This document shows, piece after piece, positions 12,686-22,740 of a stretch of DNA of 64,000 nucleotides (position 1 is the first letter of the stretch; every line of letters begins with the position of its first letter). Source of the DNA: Vinca minor (Eukaryota; Streptophyta; Magnoliopsida; Gentianales; Apocynaceae); contig JAOCZM010000037.1 of NCBI GenBank assembly GCA_026122235.1, forward strand, positions 1,364,001 through 1,428,000, given 5' to 3'. The notes beneath the pieces were generated by a model. The model made no database searches and was not told where the DNA came from. It saw only the letters and a program-made list of their open reading frames with translations. The position numbers were made by a program, and so were the translations under genes.

Positions 12686-13528
12686 TGATGCAGTACCAAC
12701 CTCGGGGCTGGCCCAACTCAAGGGAACGTGTATTAATATACAAAGAGGACTCTAAATTACATCTAGAAATGTTGTACAAGTCAACCTCTTAAGTATCACA
12801 AGTGTACAAGGAATGGACAGCTTTGCTACTGTTTGGCATAATGATCATATCTTTCGATATAGGTATCCAATAGAGCTGATTCTAGTTGCATATTAAAGAT
12901 AAGAGGCAGATCTACAACTTCTATGAAGATCACAAGATCAGATTCTGCCCTCTTGGTGTCCTAAATCGTCGTGCAAGATGATCCAACAATCTGTCCAGAA
13001 TTGGGACGAATTTTAGTCTTTTTACATTAAAGTCTATTCTAGGCTTTAATATATTTCGGTTATAGTATTTACTATTATTAGACATGTTGGCCAGCTAGAA
13101 TAAAGGAGTTTGTTACTTAATAGGACATGTTGTCCACCATGTTAGGTAGAATTCCATTTAAAGTAGTTTACTTAAGTTTGTTAGACAAGAGTCCTACTTC
13201 TTCAAGGACTCTTCCTTTTTGTTATTGTTGTAACCGAAATCCCTCTATTTAAGAGTGATTTCGGATCCCTTATTATTTACGTTAGATATATTGATATTTT
13301 GGTTAAGGTTATTCCTTTGATACTTGTTTATGAATTTCCGGTAGAACTTCATATTCTTTGAGTTACTGTATCAACTAGCTTGTTTCTCTAGTTGTGGTGT
13401 TTCATCCTTCATTGATAATTAGCCTGCTCGGAGTTGTATTAAGTATATTCCCATAGAAACTATTTCGAGATAGAGAAAGATCTGCTAAAAAGCCGAACCT
13501 TGATATAAAACATCACGGTTTCGCAGCA
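12686..13528 (+). repeat. R1 3' LTR
   Basis: 843 bp, starting TGATGCAGTACCAACC and ending CGCAGCA. The differences from the 5' LTR are mainly single substitutions and two 1-bp indels. It is followed by the CAGCT target duplication. Confidence 0.93.
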
Positions 13529-13533
13529 CAGCT

Positions 13534-14010
13534 TCTCAAGCTGGACAAGTTTATTATGTAAATGATATTAAAGAGGCTAATTGGCAGGTTGTTATAAAGA
13601 CAAAACCTCGTGATTTGTATGATTTTCAAGATGATGATATAGGAGATGAACCATGCCAAGAAAATGAAAATTTTGGGTTTACAGTAAATGAATCTGCTAT
13701 AGAGGATGATAATGATTTGGTGCCTGTACATAGATCTGATTTAGATGCAATAATTGTTGAAGGAAATCCGGTTACTACTGATACAATGGGTGTTGAAGAA
13801 GACAATGAATGTGATTATGATGAAGACATTATTATTAGTGATGATGAGATAGTTTCTAGAAGTGAAGATGATGAAGTTGATGACAATGATATGATTGAAC
13901 ATCTGCGGTTTTTTATTTTTAAATATCGAAACAATTGTGTGGTTTTATTTTTTAATTATTTTTCTTTTTATTTATTTTATTTTGCTCAATTTCAATCCGA
14001 TACACAGTGA
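13534..14010 (+). pseudogene. CACTA TNP2-like transposase, 3' part
   Basis: Joined across the R1 insertion, the frame continues directly from ...DEPYVLA with SQAGQVYYVNDIKEANWQVV, the usual sequence after DUF4216 in CACTA transposases. It then runs into an acidic C-terminal tail (about 13620-13905) rich in Asp, Glu and Ile, ending near HLRF before an AT-rich 3' region. This continuity shows that the gypsy element inserted into a coding exon. Confidence 0.85.
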
Positions 14011-14549
14011 AAACCCATTGTAATATAAAATATGTGTGTTAAAATTTATCGTCTTAAAGATGATCAAAATTGTTACCATAATAGTTGTTGTTTTTTTCTT
14101 TTTCTTTCTTTTGATGACTCTATTCAGTTAAACTAACTAATTGACATTTTGGAAGACATGTATTTTTAGACTTAAATTTATTATTGGAGGTTCTGGGATT
14201 TTTTATGAAGGTTCTGTGAGCTTTTTAAAGCTACTGGCAATTTTTGGGGTGCATTCGGGTGTCCGTTTTCTATTTTCAGGCAGTGTTTTGTATTTCTAGG
14301 CAATTTTTTGCTGTTCCTGGCGGGTTTGGACTTTTTTCAGACGGATTTTGACTTTTCTAGGCGGATTTTTGCTATTTCAGGGGCACTTCAAGAAATTTTC
14401 AGCCTTCGTTTTTTGGGAGTTTTGGATAAACTATGCAGGAAGCATTTTGATTTCTCTTATATTTTTTGGATGTACATTTAATGCTTAGTTTGTATTACTA
14501 TAATTGTTTAGTAACAATAGTAAATGTTTCATTGGCAAAAGATTTTTCT
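14011..14549. other. CACTA 3' untranslated region, T-rich
   Basis: Between the end of the TNP2 frame and the subterminal array. It contains a T/G-rich stretch (about 14180-14400) with a loosely repeated phrase of the type TTT(C/T)AGGC(A/G/T)G(T/A)TTTT. No gene is visible. Confidence 0.45.
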
Positions 14550-15246
14550 TTAAAGTAATGAAAATACTAGTGACAAAGACAAGTTGTCATAAATAAGTTT
14601 TCGTGCACCAAAAGATTAATGACGTCATAGTACAAATTCTATTAGTGACAACATCTAGTAAAAAAAAATATGACACTAGTAATTCATTAATAATGACAAC
14701 TTAACATTGGAAAACAGTAATCGTCACAATTTGCTCTAGTAACAAACAAATAATTCATCACTGCTAGTACAAACAATAATGACCATCTATGTTTTGTCAC
14801 AATAAACCTCTAATTTGTGACCACGTTTAGATGACACTGACCAATTGAACTTTAGTGGCTCAAATTTTCATCACAAAAAGGCGTAAGTAGAGTGGCAAAA
14901 CACTTTTTGTCACAATAAATTAGAATACTAGTGATCATAAAATATTTTGTCACAAATCAGTTTCATCCCCACAAAAAACAATTAGCGTCAAGGCGCGTAT
15001 ACTCTTAGTGACAAAACATTAGTGATAAAAAAAATTACGACACTATAAATATAGTATTAGTGACAACTTAATTGTGAAAGACGTAAATCATCACCATTAC
15101 CATACAACAGTGACAAACATGTAAGTTGCCACAATTAGTACCTACAATTAGTGACAACAAAATATTTTGTCACAATAAACCTCTTATTTGTGTAATTGTA
15201 TATGGTCACAAAAAAATCGTCACTGAATGTCTTCACTCTTGTAGTG
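14550..15246. repeat. CACTA right subterminal repeat array and terminus
   Basis: Motifs such as AGTGACAA, GTCACAATAA and TTTTGTCAC occur repeatedly in both orientations. The array ends TCTTGTAGTG at 15246. In CACTA elements such subterminal arrays are the binding sites of the TNPA protein. A 3-bp target duplication would be CCT (15247-15249) but cannot be checked without the left end. Confidence 0.8.
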
Positions 15247-15362
15247 CCTCCCCATGCATGGGGTAAGCTTTAATTGTCTCATTTTCTATGTCTTTCTTCT
15301 CCTCTTGTGAGGTGCTCTCTTCTCCCCTTATGGGGCAACCGCCCATCCGGGCTTAAAAAAAA
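15247..15362 (+). mobile_element. 5'-truncated SINE (same family as 52503-52724)
   Basis: The segment aligns with the 3' half of the intact SINE at 52503-52724. Shared phrases are CTCCCCATGCATGGGG / CTCCCCAAGCATGGGG, CTCTTCTCCCCTTATGGGG / CTCTTCCCCTTCGGGGG and CCGGGCTTAAAAAAAA / TTCGGGCGTAAAAAAAA, ending in an A-run. It begins precisely at the CACTA terminus, so the transposon probably inserted into the SINE and the other half lies beyond the CACTA left end. Confidence 0.75.
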
Positions 15363-15689
15363 GGAAACGTCTCGGCAGTCACGAGAAGAGAGAGAGAAAA
15401 CAGTAAGTATAGAGAGTTTTTGGTGAGATTTTTCGAGAGCTTTGAGAGGATTTTTGAGTGGGCAATTCTTATCGGATTTCGACGAACCTTATACGTAAAT
15501 CGATCACAGCAAGATAATCTACGAGTGAGCGCAGACGGGAGTTGATTTGGAGTTCTTAGAGGAAGATAATTCATCGGGAGCGGGGCTGATCTTTGAGTTT
15601 CGTTTTCTGCACAATTTTGGTAGAATGGCCACCCAGGTAACATACGAACTCCAATCGGAGTAATTCCTTTTTATTAAGAAAATGTACTG

Positions 15690-17573
15690 ATAGAGCTATA
15701 ATCTGACCGGAGGGATCGAGATTTTAACCGTTAGATTTTCCATAATGTATGTCAGAAGTATAGGGCAGAACCAGATTTTTTTCCAGCTCTTGGATGTTTA
15801 TAGCATTTTCTAACGATTCGAGGTAGGGCCCCCGCTTTACTCCGTTAATTTATGACAGGTAATTCTTATACAGTTGAGTAACTGTTATGGCATGTTTATT
15901 GGATTTTGTGTTTGATAAATTACATTAACTATTTTTTGTGATTCTTGGATATTTGGGATTGTGGATTTCATTGTTGTTGATTATGGAATTATTGGGTAAA
16001 TCGAGCATGCCATATAACTTGTTTCATATTCTTTCATTAATTGCTAAACATATCTATAAACTGTTTTATTCTGTTTTGTATTTGCCTTTTTGATTAATTG
16101 TTTTGGGTCTTATTTGGAGTCGTCTATTTTTAGTCTTTTCTATTGTCCTAATTGGTTTGGTCGACCGAGTCGCTGCCCCATTCGAGCTCTTGTTTATGAA
16201 AGGTCTGTAGCAGCATACGTCCTATTTATATATCGCTAGAACCTGGTGTTTGCGATATTTCTGTGTGGATATGTGGACCCGGACCCTAACGCGGATAAAC
16301 AAGTTGGGGATGCTAACACTAAAATGTGGAACTCATGTGTGGGCAATGACACAATGGATGTATTCTTTATTTTTGGGCTCCAACTGGGGGAAAGTTTCAG
16401 CCCATTTTTGTGTGGATTCTGTGTGGCCCTTCCTCAGTGGGTTATTACAAGGGGGTTGTTATCAGTGATTAGGTCTGATTAGACAATTGAAATTGACTGT
16501 GGGATTGTTGTGTCATAACGATAACTATGTCCATAATGTCTAAATAATTGTGTAATCGAGATATTGTAGGGAAGACGTGTTTGATGTGGATTCGGTTGTG
16601 TGAAATGTTTAGACGTGAAGAGTATAGTTAGAAACTAGATTGGTAGAGCTATAATTTGATCGGAGGGATCGATATTTTAACCGTTAGATTTTCCGTAATG
16701 TATGGCAGAAATAAATGGCAGAACCATATTTTTTTTCCAATTCTTGGACGTTTATCGCCTTTTCTATCGAATCGAGGTAGGGACCCCACTTCACTCCTTT
16801 AATTTATTTCCGGTAATTCTGATACGATTGGCTAATTTGTATGGCATGTTTATTGTATTTTGGGTTTGATAAATTATATGAACTGCTTTTAGTGATTCTT
16901 GGATATTTGGGATTTGGAAGTATTAGGTAAATCGAGCATGCCATATAACTTGTTTCAATTGCTTTCATTAATTGCCAAACATATCTATAAACTGTTCTGT
17001 ACCGTTCTGTAACTGGTTTGTTTTTTCCTTTTATGATTATTTTTTTGGGGTCTTATTTGGAGTCGTCTATTTGCAATCTTTTCTGTTATCCTAATTGGTT
17101 TGGTCGACCGAATCGTCGCCCCATTCGAGCTCTTGTTTATGAAAAGTCTGTAGCAGGATACGTCCCATTTATATATCGCTAGAACCTGGTGTTTGTGATA
17201 TTTCTGTGTCGATTTCTGTGTGGATATGGGGACCCGGACCCTAGCGGGGATAAACAAGTTGGGGCTGCTAACAATAAATTGTGGAGCTCATGTGTGGGCA
17301 ATGACACAATGCATGTATTCTTTATTTTTGGCCTCCAACCGGGTGAAAGTTTCAGCAGGTTTATGTGTGGCCCTTCCTTATTGGGTTATTACATTGGGGT
17401 TGTTAGCAGTGATTATGTGTCTGATTAGACAATTGTGCTTGACTGTGGATTGTAGTGTCATAGCGATAACTATGTTCGTAACGTCTAAGTAAATTGTGTA
17501 ATCGAGGATACTGTATGACAGACCAGCTTGATGTAGATTCGGCTGTGTGGAATGCTTAGACATGAAGAATATA
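15690..17573 (+). repeat. Tandem duplication of about 953 bp inside the G1 LTR
   Basis: Unit A (about 15690-16640) and unit B (about 16643-17573) are diverged direct copies. Matching phrases are TAGAGCTATAAT.TGA.CGGA, CATGCCATATAACTTGTTTC, GGTTTGGTCGACCGA, ATATATCGCTAGAACCTGGT and CTCATGTGTGGGCAATGACA. The offset is 953 bp where measured (15691 versus 16644). Divergence is substantial, so the duplication is old. Confidence 0.9.
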
Positions 17574-18061
17574 GTTGTTTAGCTTGTTTGGTCCTTGTTC
17601 GTTTAATACTCGATTGTCTGACATAACTATTGGTTTGTAGTGCATGAGTAGTATGGAAAGCTCATGGCATGAATTATGATCTGGGGTGTCAGATTTGATA
17701 AGTATAGTCGAACATTTGTTTGGGTCATATCTAATAGTTGGTTTTGAGTCATTTCAACTTGTATTGGGGACAGTTGGGTATTGTTTAGTGCATTTTTGCA
17801 CAAGTTTGCATCTCGTTTTTCTGAAAACCGCAGGTGTGCAGTCCACTGTTTTGTTCTGAACCCTCTGTTCTGTTATGATATATTATGTATTGTACTGCAC
17901 AGTCCTATTCTTGAATCATTTTTCTTCGTTATTTTTCATATACACATTTAAGTGCACACCTAGATTTTATCATCCTTTTCTTCTTCGGAATGGTTCCTTA
18001 GTTAATATAGCAAAACAGTTTACGGCAGCTTTGCAAACAAATGTTCTGAGCAAATACACAC

Positions 18062-18074
18062 ACACACACACAAA
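18062..18074. repeat. Short (AC)n microsatellite
   Basis: A run of CACACACACACAC in the G1 LTR, of no obvious significance. Confidence 0.7.
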
Positions 18075-18709
18075 AAATACCAGTTGAAAGCTACATAATG
18101 TATACATCGATCTACTCTTACACAATGTTATAAGTGCTTGTGTCACATTTCCGATGTGAAAATGTTGGATTTAACGAGTACGGTTTATGTATTAATTGTT
18201 TATTAGTTTATGTTTGTCATTCATATATACATATGCATCAAAACTGAGTATTTTTTTGTTGGGGTTCAGATTGTACAGAAATGCACTTTCCCTTTACAAT
18301 TTTGCATTGAAAAAGTGACTGACTAGATCTCGGTCGACCGCACAATCTGACTGGATCAAAATACTGGGACCAACCGGATAAATGAACCCATCAAACTAAG
18401 GTGTAGTGTGTTGTCCTGTTTTTCTATAGACTTTCGGTCGACCGGTGATAGTGTTCAGTTCGACCAAAGTTAGAGAGTTTGGCCTTTGTGATTTTTGTTC
18501 TGTCAAGGTTCCTTTAGGTATTTTCTAAAGGTTATTTGGTGAGGTTTTATGTAAAATGTGTCTTATGAAGGGACCTAAACTTGCTTGTTTTTACAATTGA
18601 TTTGGAATGTCGGGAAAAAGGGTTTTGAGTCTCATTTGATGTTTCATCCCATGGGTGTTGATGCTTACTGGGCTTTATAGCTCATGTCTTTACTTTCTTT
18701 ATTCGCAGA

Positions 18710-18769
18710 CGATGAGGTGCATGATGAAGGTAATTACGTGGAGACTTGGGATGGGGAATTTGATGAGTG
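18710..18769 (+). other. Conserved acidic micro-ORF with splice-acceptor-like 5' border (G1 LTR copy)
   Basis: After a T-rich run ending TTTATTCGCAG, a frame encodes DDEVHDEGNYVETWDGEFDE and stops with TGA. Equivalent frames occur at the same place in the G3 and G4 LTRs, about 240 bp before the LTR end. The sense of the conservation (Asp/Glu-rich, T-W-[DE]-G, final E-stop) suggests a terminal coding exon. It could also be a cis-acting sequence. No upstream coding exon is proven; an ATG at 15625 followed by a donor-like GTAACA is one candidate. Confidence 0.4.
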
Positions 18770-19009
18770 ATCCCTAATGAACACATGTAATAGATTAATT
18801 TCCTTTTAAGTACTTTTAACTTTAGTATGTAATAAACATAGTACAACTGACTTTACTTTATGTTGAATTATTCTGAACTCTGATAATTACTGTAAGAATC
18901 TATTTTTCCTTTAACAATAGTATAATGGAATTTACTATTCTGCTTTGGTTATGTGCCTCATTCGCATATGAGGTACTACTAGGTTATCATCCGGTTTCGA
19001 GGTGTGACA

Positions 19010-20965
19010 CAAAGCTTCAACTACTATATTCTTTCAGATGACCTTGCTATAGGTCGGTCGACTTAGCTTTGCTTCGAAAGACCGGACCCCATCTTGCGGT
19101 CAACCAAGATGAAGAAGAGGGCCATTAATCTTTACTTCGGAGACACCTCAGTCGACCCACTGCCTAGTTCGGTCGACAAAAGCTGTCGAATCTTGACTAA
19201 AATTATAGCCGTTGTGACCAACTTTGCTTGTATATTTTTCCCTCATATAAAGCTGCTAAAACTGAATTTTCATAACCAATCAAGCCATAAGAGGGCATAG
19301 GATTTACACTTGATATACACAGAAGCAAACACTTCTTAAGCTTTAATCTTCAAATCATTCTTTCGAAATATATGATTTTGAGTTGAGCTTATAACTTAAT
19401 TTATCCTTCTATTCTCAAAGAGTGATTAGAGCTTCAATTATAAATCCATTCCAATAGGGAATTCTTTGCAGTGAGCTAAATTGTAAAATCTCCTTTGAAA
19501 GAGACTAGTTACCCAATTTTCTCTTTGTTAGAAACTAGTTCTTTGTGAGCTAGCAAAAAGCTATTTGTGAACTTCACTCTTTGTGACTGTTTCTAAGTCC
19601 TCATTGGTGAGGCATAAATTCTCTTGTGAAAGGTATCTCTTTGGAGAGATTAGCTCTTTGTGAGCTTAGTTCTTTTGAGAACTAGAAAAACACTCTTAGT
19701 GAGTGGAACCTTCTTAGTGAAGCACAAGTCCTCTTTGTGAGGCAATTATCTCATTAGTGAGATTATCTCAATCACCTACCTTCAAATGACCTTGATGCAA
19801 TGGCTCGTTGATAAGAGGAAGGCAAAGCTTTGTTTATTTAGCCTTGAAATATTTCATGGATGGAGTTCATGATGATCACAAGTTCCTTCCATATGGACTC
19901 TTCTATTTAAGAAGTTCAAGCTTAATCTCACAAATCCCACTCATAGGAGCTCAAGATACAACATTTATAATGAGGATCATCTTCACGTGATACTATTTAA
20001 TAGACATTGGACGTTCCATTCTAGATGCGCCAACTAGAAGCTCTTGGAGGCCTTGATCACACACAATAAGAGTACTAAGGTGTGTGACACTATTAGGAAA
20101 CAATTTGAAGAAATGGGTATTCAAAGGCCAAATGCACAATAAGAGTAAGAAGTGCAAGGTCAAGGGGATGAAGGACAAATATTTGAGGATTTAAACTTTG
20201 GTGTAAATGAAGAAGGAAATGTTGAAGCTAATGCTGGATTTCAAGAGGACATCCCCAGGGAAAATGTTGAAAGAGAAGCTCCAGCGACAAGAAATGACAT
20301 ACTCAAACAAATCATGACAAGCTTGAGTTGTTTTCAGGACAATTTACACAACAAATTGGAGATTGTATTTGAGAATTTGTCTAGCTTGGAAAATAATATG
20401 AAAGATTTGAAAGAAAAGCTTGGGGAATACAAAACTAGGTTTGATGGGTTGGAGTGCAAGGTTGATGATGTGATTATAAACACAAAATCTAATAAATCAA
20501 CATTGGTACAAGATGTTGAAGAAGAGAGTGAAGAGGAAAAGGAAGAAGAAGAAGAAGATGATGAATCCATCAATGAAGATGATGGAAGTGATGAAGATAG
20601 GGAAGAAGAGGAGAAAAATGAGGATGAGCCCAAAGAAGTGTTTGAAATTGAAGATGAAGATGATGAAACGAATGAGGGTCAAGACATTGATATGGATTTG
20701 GGTGAAGATGAAGATGAAAATATGAGAAGAATAAAGAGAAAGAACAAGAAGAAGATGTTTTAGGTAAAGAAATTGAAGACAAGGAAGAAACTTCACCAAA
20801 TGATGAAGAAATTGTTCAAAAGAGTCAAGAAAATGAAGATGAAGCTTCAACAAAGGATGATGCTCAAGAAGATTGAAGAAGATCAAGGAGCTCATTGTGG
20901 ACTCTAAGTGCAAGAAGCAAATCTTCAACCCAATGAGAATATTCTTAACTCAATCTCTTTATAAG
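19010..20965 (+). pseudogene. Env-like / plant transposon-protein remnant of a gypsy-type element
   Basis: The region starts after the G1 LTR end and stops where G2 begins. Around 19800-20140 broken frames give RQSFVYLALKYFMDGVHDDH and KFLPYGLF, then RRSILDAPTRSSW in another frame. This pattern (a 'retain-to-LPYGLF' block followed by a coiled-coil and acidic tail) resembles the extra ORF of Athila/Tat-type plant gypsy elements, often called envelope-like. It is interrupted by several stops and frameshifts. 19440-19790 is a run of imperfect CTCTTTGTGAG-type repeats. The assignment is by resemblance only. Confidence 0.45.
20152..20763 (+). CDS. Acidic coiled-coil ORF, C-terminal part of the env-like remnant (203 codons)
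   Basis: This is the longest open frame of the remnant. Residues ~45-120 form a heptad-like helical region with leucines (IMTSLSCFQDNLHNKLEIVF, then LSSLENNMKDLKEKLGEYKT). Residues ~122-195 are an almost pure Asp/Glu tract, followed by a basic end (RRIKRKNKKKMF). It is probably the C-terminal tail of the plant-transposon protein whose N-terminal part lies at 19800-20140. A continuing acidic frame is visible to 20875 after a stop. Low complexity makes any function claim weak, and expression is doubtful. Confidence 0.35.
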   Translation: MQGQGDEGQIFEDLNFGVNEEGNVEANAGFQEDIPRENVEREAPATRNDILKQIMTSLSCFQDNLHNKLEIVFENLSSLENNMKDLKEKLGEYKTRFDGLECKVDDVIINTKSNKSTLVQDVEEESEEEKEEEEEDDESINEDDGSDEDREEEEKNEDEPKEVFEIEDEDDETNEGQDIDMDLGEDEDENMRRIKRKNKKKMF

Positions 20966-20973
20966 CTTTTGTA

Positions 20974-21625
20974 ACAGGTACGCTTATGATAAACTCAGTG
21001 CCTACTTATGTATTGTTTGATTGTGGTGCTACGCATTCGTTTGTTTCTCGTCGTTTGCTAATACCCTTAAGACTACCCCCATTTGACCTTCTAATGCATA
21101 TAGATTTTGTATACCTAATGGGAAAGTATTGGATCGAATCTGTTAATAAAGGGTGTCGAGTAAAGATAGATTCACGGATAATGGAAGTGGATTTGATATA
21201 ACTGAATATGGTAGACTTCGATGTTATTCTGGGTATGGATTGTCCATCAAGACATCATGCTCTAGTGGATTGTAAGGAAATAATAATTCAGTTTATGGCG
21301 GAAGGCAAGGAAGTTATTGAATTTCAGGGGTCAGAAAGGAAAAAGGAACGGAAGATACCTATCATATCAACAATCAAGGCACATAAATTTTTAAGAAAGG
21401 GTTGTGAAGCTTACTTGGTGTATACTTTGACAAAGGAAGATAAGAAGATTCATATTGAAGATGTAACGGTAGTAAAAAAGATTTCCAATATGTATTTTCG
21501 GAAGATTTATCGGGCATACCACCTGCTCGGGAGATCAATTTTGAAATACTCCTATAACCTGGTGCATAACCTATTTCCAAAGTCTCGTACCAAATTGCTC
21601 CAGCAGAATATAAAGAATTGAAGAC
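20974..21625 (+). pseudogene. G2 protease-like segment and pro-RT linker
   Basis: Frames 20986-21201 and 21208-21621 encode a retropepsin-like segment: LFDCGATHSFVS with the catalytic D-[SCT]-G form DCG, then VDFDVILGMDCPSRHHALVDC. A spacer typical of this gypsy group follows. A stop at 21199-21201 splits the two frames, and the second leaves the correct frame around 21490-21560. Confidence 0.8.
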
Positions 21626-22740
21626 ACAGTTGCAAGAGTTGTTAGACAAGAAATTCATCTGGCCTAGTGTATCACCATGGGGAGCACGGTCTTATTTATG
21701 AAAAAGAAATATGGAAGTATTGGGATGTGCATTGATTACCGAGAGTTGAACTAGATCACTACCAAGAACAAATATCATTTTCCCCGTATTGATGACTTAT
21801 TTGATCAACTGAAGGGTGCCAAAGTATTTTCCAAGATAGATTTAAGATCTGGGTATCATCAATTGAGAATCAAGCCAAAAGATATACCGAAGAGTGTTTT
21901 CCGAACAAGATATTGACACTATGAATTCCTCGTAATGCCATTTGGTATGACCAATGCACCAGCGGCATTCATGGATATGATGAATCGAGTTTTCAAAGAT
22001 TGTTTAGACAAGTTTGTAGTGGTGTTTTTTATGACATTCTGGTATACTCACCATCCAAAGAAACTCATGAAGAACATCTGAAGATAGCTTTGGGGATTCT
22101 GAGAAAAGAAAACTCTACGTAAAATTCAGCGAGTGCAAATTCTGGTTGAAGAGTGTATAATTTTTTGGGACATATAGTGTCAGCTAAGGGTGTGTCTGTT
22201 GACCCAGCTAAGATAGAAGTTATGGTAGATTGGCCACGACCCACAACAGTGGCGAAGATACGAAGTTTCTTAAGATTAGCAAGGGTTACCTCACCTTTAA
22301 CTCGGTTAACACAGAAGTAAGTGAAGTTTGATTGGAGTCCGAAATGTGAAGAGAGTTTTATGAAGTTGAAAGAGAAGTTAACTACTGCACCTATTTTGGC
22401 ATTACCAGAAGAAACCGAGGGGTTCACTATATACAGCGATGCTTCAGGTATTGGTTTGGGATGCGTACTTATGCAAAAGGGAAGGTAATCGTCTACGCTT
22501 CAAGACAGTTGAAGCCATATGAGAAGAATTATCCTACACATGATCTTGAGTTGGCAGATGTAGTTTTTGCTTTGAAGATTTGGAGGCAATATTTTTATGG
22601 TGAGCCTTGTGAAGTATTAACGGATCATCAAAGATTAAAATACGTAATCACTCATAAGGAGCTTAACATGAGGCAACGAAGATGGTTAGAGTTGTTAAAA
22701 GACTATGACTTGACAATTAGCTACCACCCAGTTGAAGGGA
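21626..22740 (+). pseudogene. G2 reverse transcriptase - RNase H
   Basis: On + the sequence encodes, in changing frames, LQELLDKKFIWPSVSPWGA, the RT fingers (FSKIDLRSGYHQLRIK), palm (FVMPFGMTNAPAAFMDMMN with changes) and a damaged catalytic loop (FYDILVYS). Next come the thumb/connection (HIVSAKGVSVDPAKIEVMVD) and RNase H (FTIYSDASGIGLGCVLMQKG, then YASRQLKPYEKNYPTHDLEL). The frame runs into KDYDLTISYHP, where S3 is inserted. After S3 the reading resumes as GKANRVADAL. Several stops and a missing aspartate make it non-functional. Confidence 0.85.

Larger units (their letters stand above)
9357..13528 (+). mobile_element. R1: Ty3/gypsy LTR retrotransposon with two LTRs, internally deleted
   Basis: LTRs at 9357-10197 and 12686-13528 flank a 2488-bp interior. 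The LTRs start TGATGC and end in CA. The 5-bp target duplication is TAGCT (9352-9356) / CAGCT (13529-13533), one base different. A primer-binding site TGGTATCAGAGC sits at 10200-10211. By eye the two LTRs differ at about 20 positions over 840 bp, so the insertion is fairly young compared with its host. The interior keeps protease-containing and partial RT sequence and the very 3' end of pol. Most of RT, RNase H and integrase are missing, so the element cannot move by itself. Confidence 0.92.
1..15246. mobile_element. Degenerate CACTA (En/Spm) DNA transposon; left end outside the window
   Basis: The element is inferred from a TNP2-like transposase pseudogene on + (6780-9356 plus 13534-14010), a TNPA-like pseudogene on - (398-2645) and a right terminus reading TCTTGTAGTG at 15237-15246, the complement of a CACTACAAGA end. 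About 700 bp inside that end carry many copies of short AGTGACAA / TTTGTCAC motifs in both orientations, as expected of CACTA subterminal arrays. No matching CACTA terminus or motif array is visible at the left, so that end is either before base 1 or lost. Putting both pseudogenes in one element is an inference from family gene content. A gypsy element (9357-13528) is nested inside. Numerous stop codons show it is not autonomous. Confidence 0.6.
15363..19009 (+). repeat. G1: long, 5'-truncated Ty3/gypsy LTR
   Basis: The segment ends ATCCGGTTTCGAGGTGTGACA, like the ends of the G3 LTR (33954, on -) and the G4 LTR (63546, on -). It also shares with them a transcribed-leader phrase GAGTGAGCGCA.ACG (near 15520 here) and an acidic micro-ORF (18710-18769). 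The LTR start (TGATA.CC in the other copies) is missing, cut by the SINE/CACTA side. The large size (3.6 kb against 2.2 kb for G3) is mostly due to an internal ~950-bp tandem duplication. No primer-binding site follows 19009, so this is a solo or 3' LTR remnant. The next bases, CAAAG, could be its target duplication. Confidence 0.6.

Noticed and set aside
16246..17492. Repeated ~70-90-codon frames in the G1 LTR as small genes
   Set aside because: They arise in both copies of the tandem duplication in different lengths, overlap in two frames and lie in an LTR without conserved codon usage.
20334..20928. Long antisense open frames opposite the acidic ORF
   Set aside because: They are mirror images of Asp/Glu-rich codons (Ser/Phe/Leu runs) without protein-like composition.
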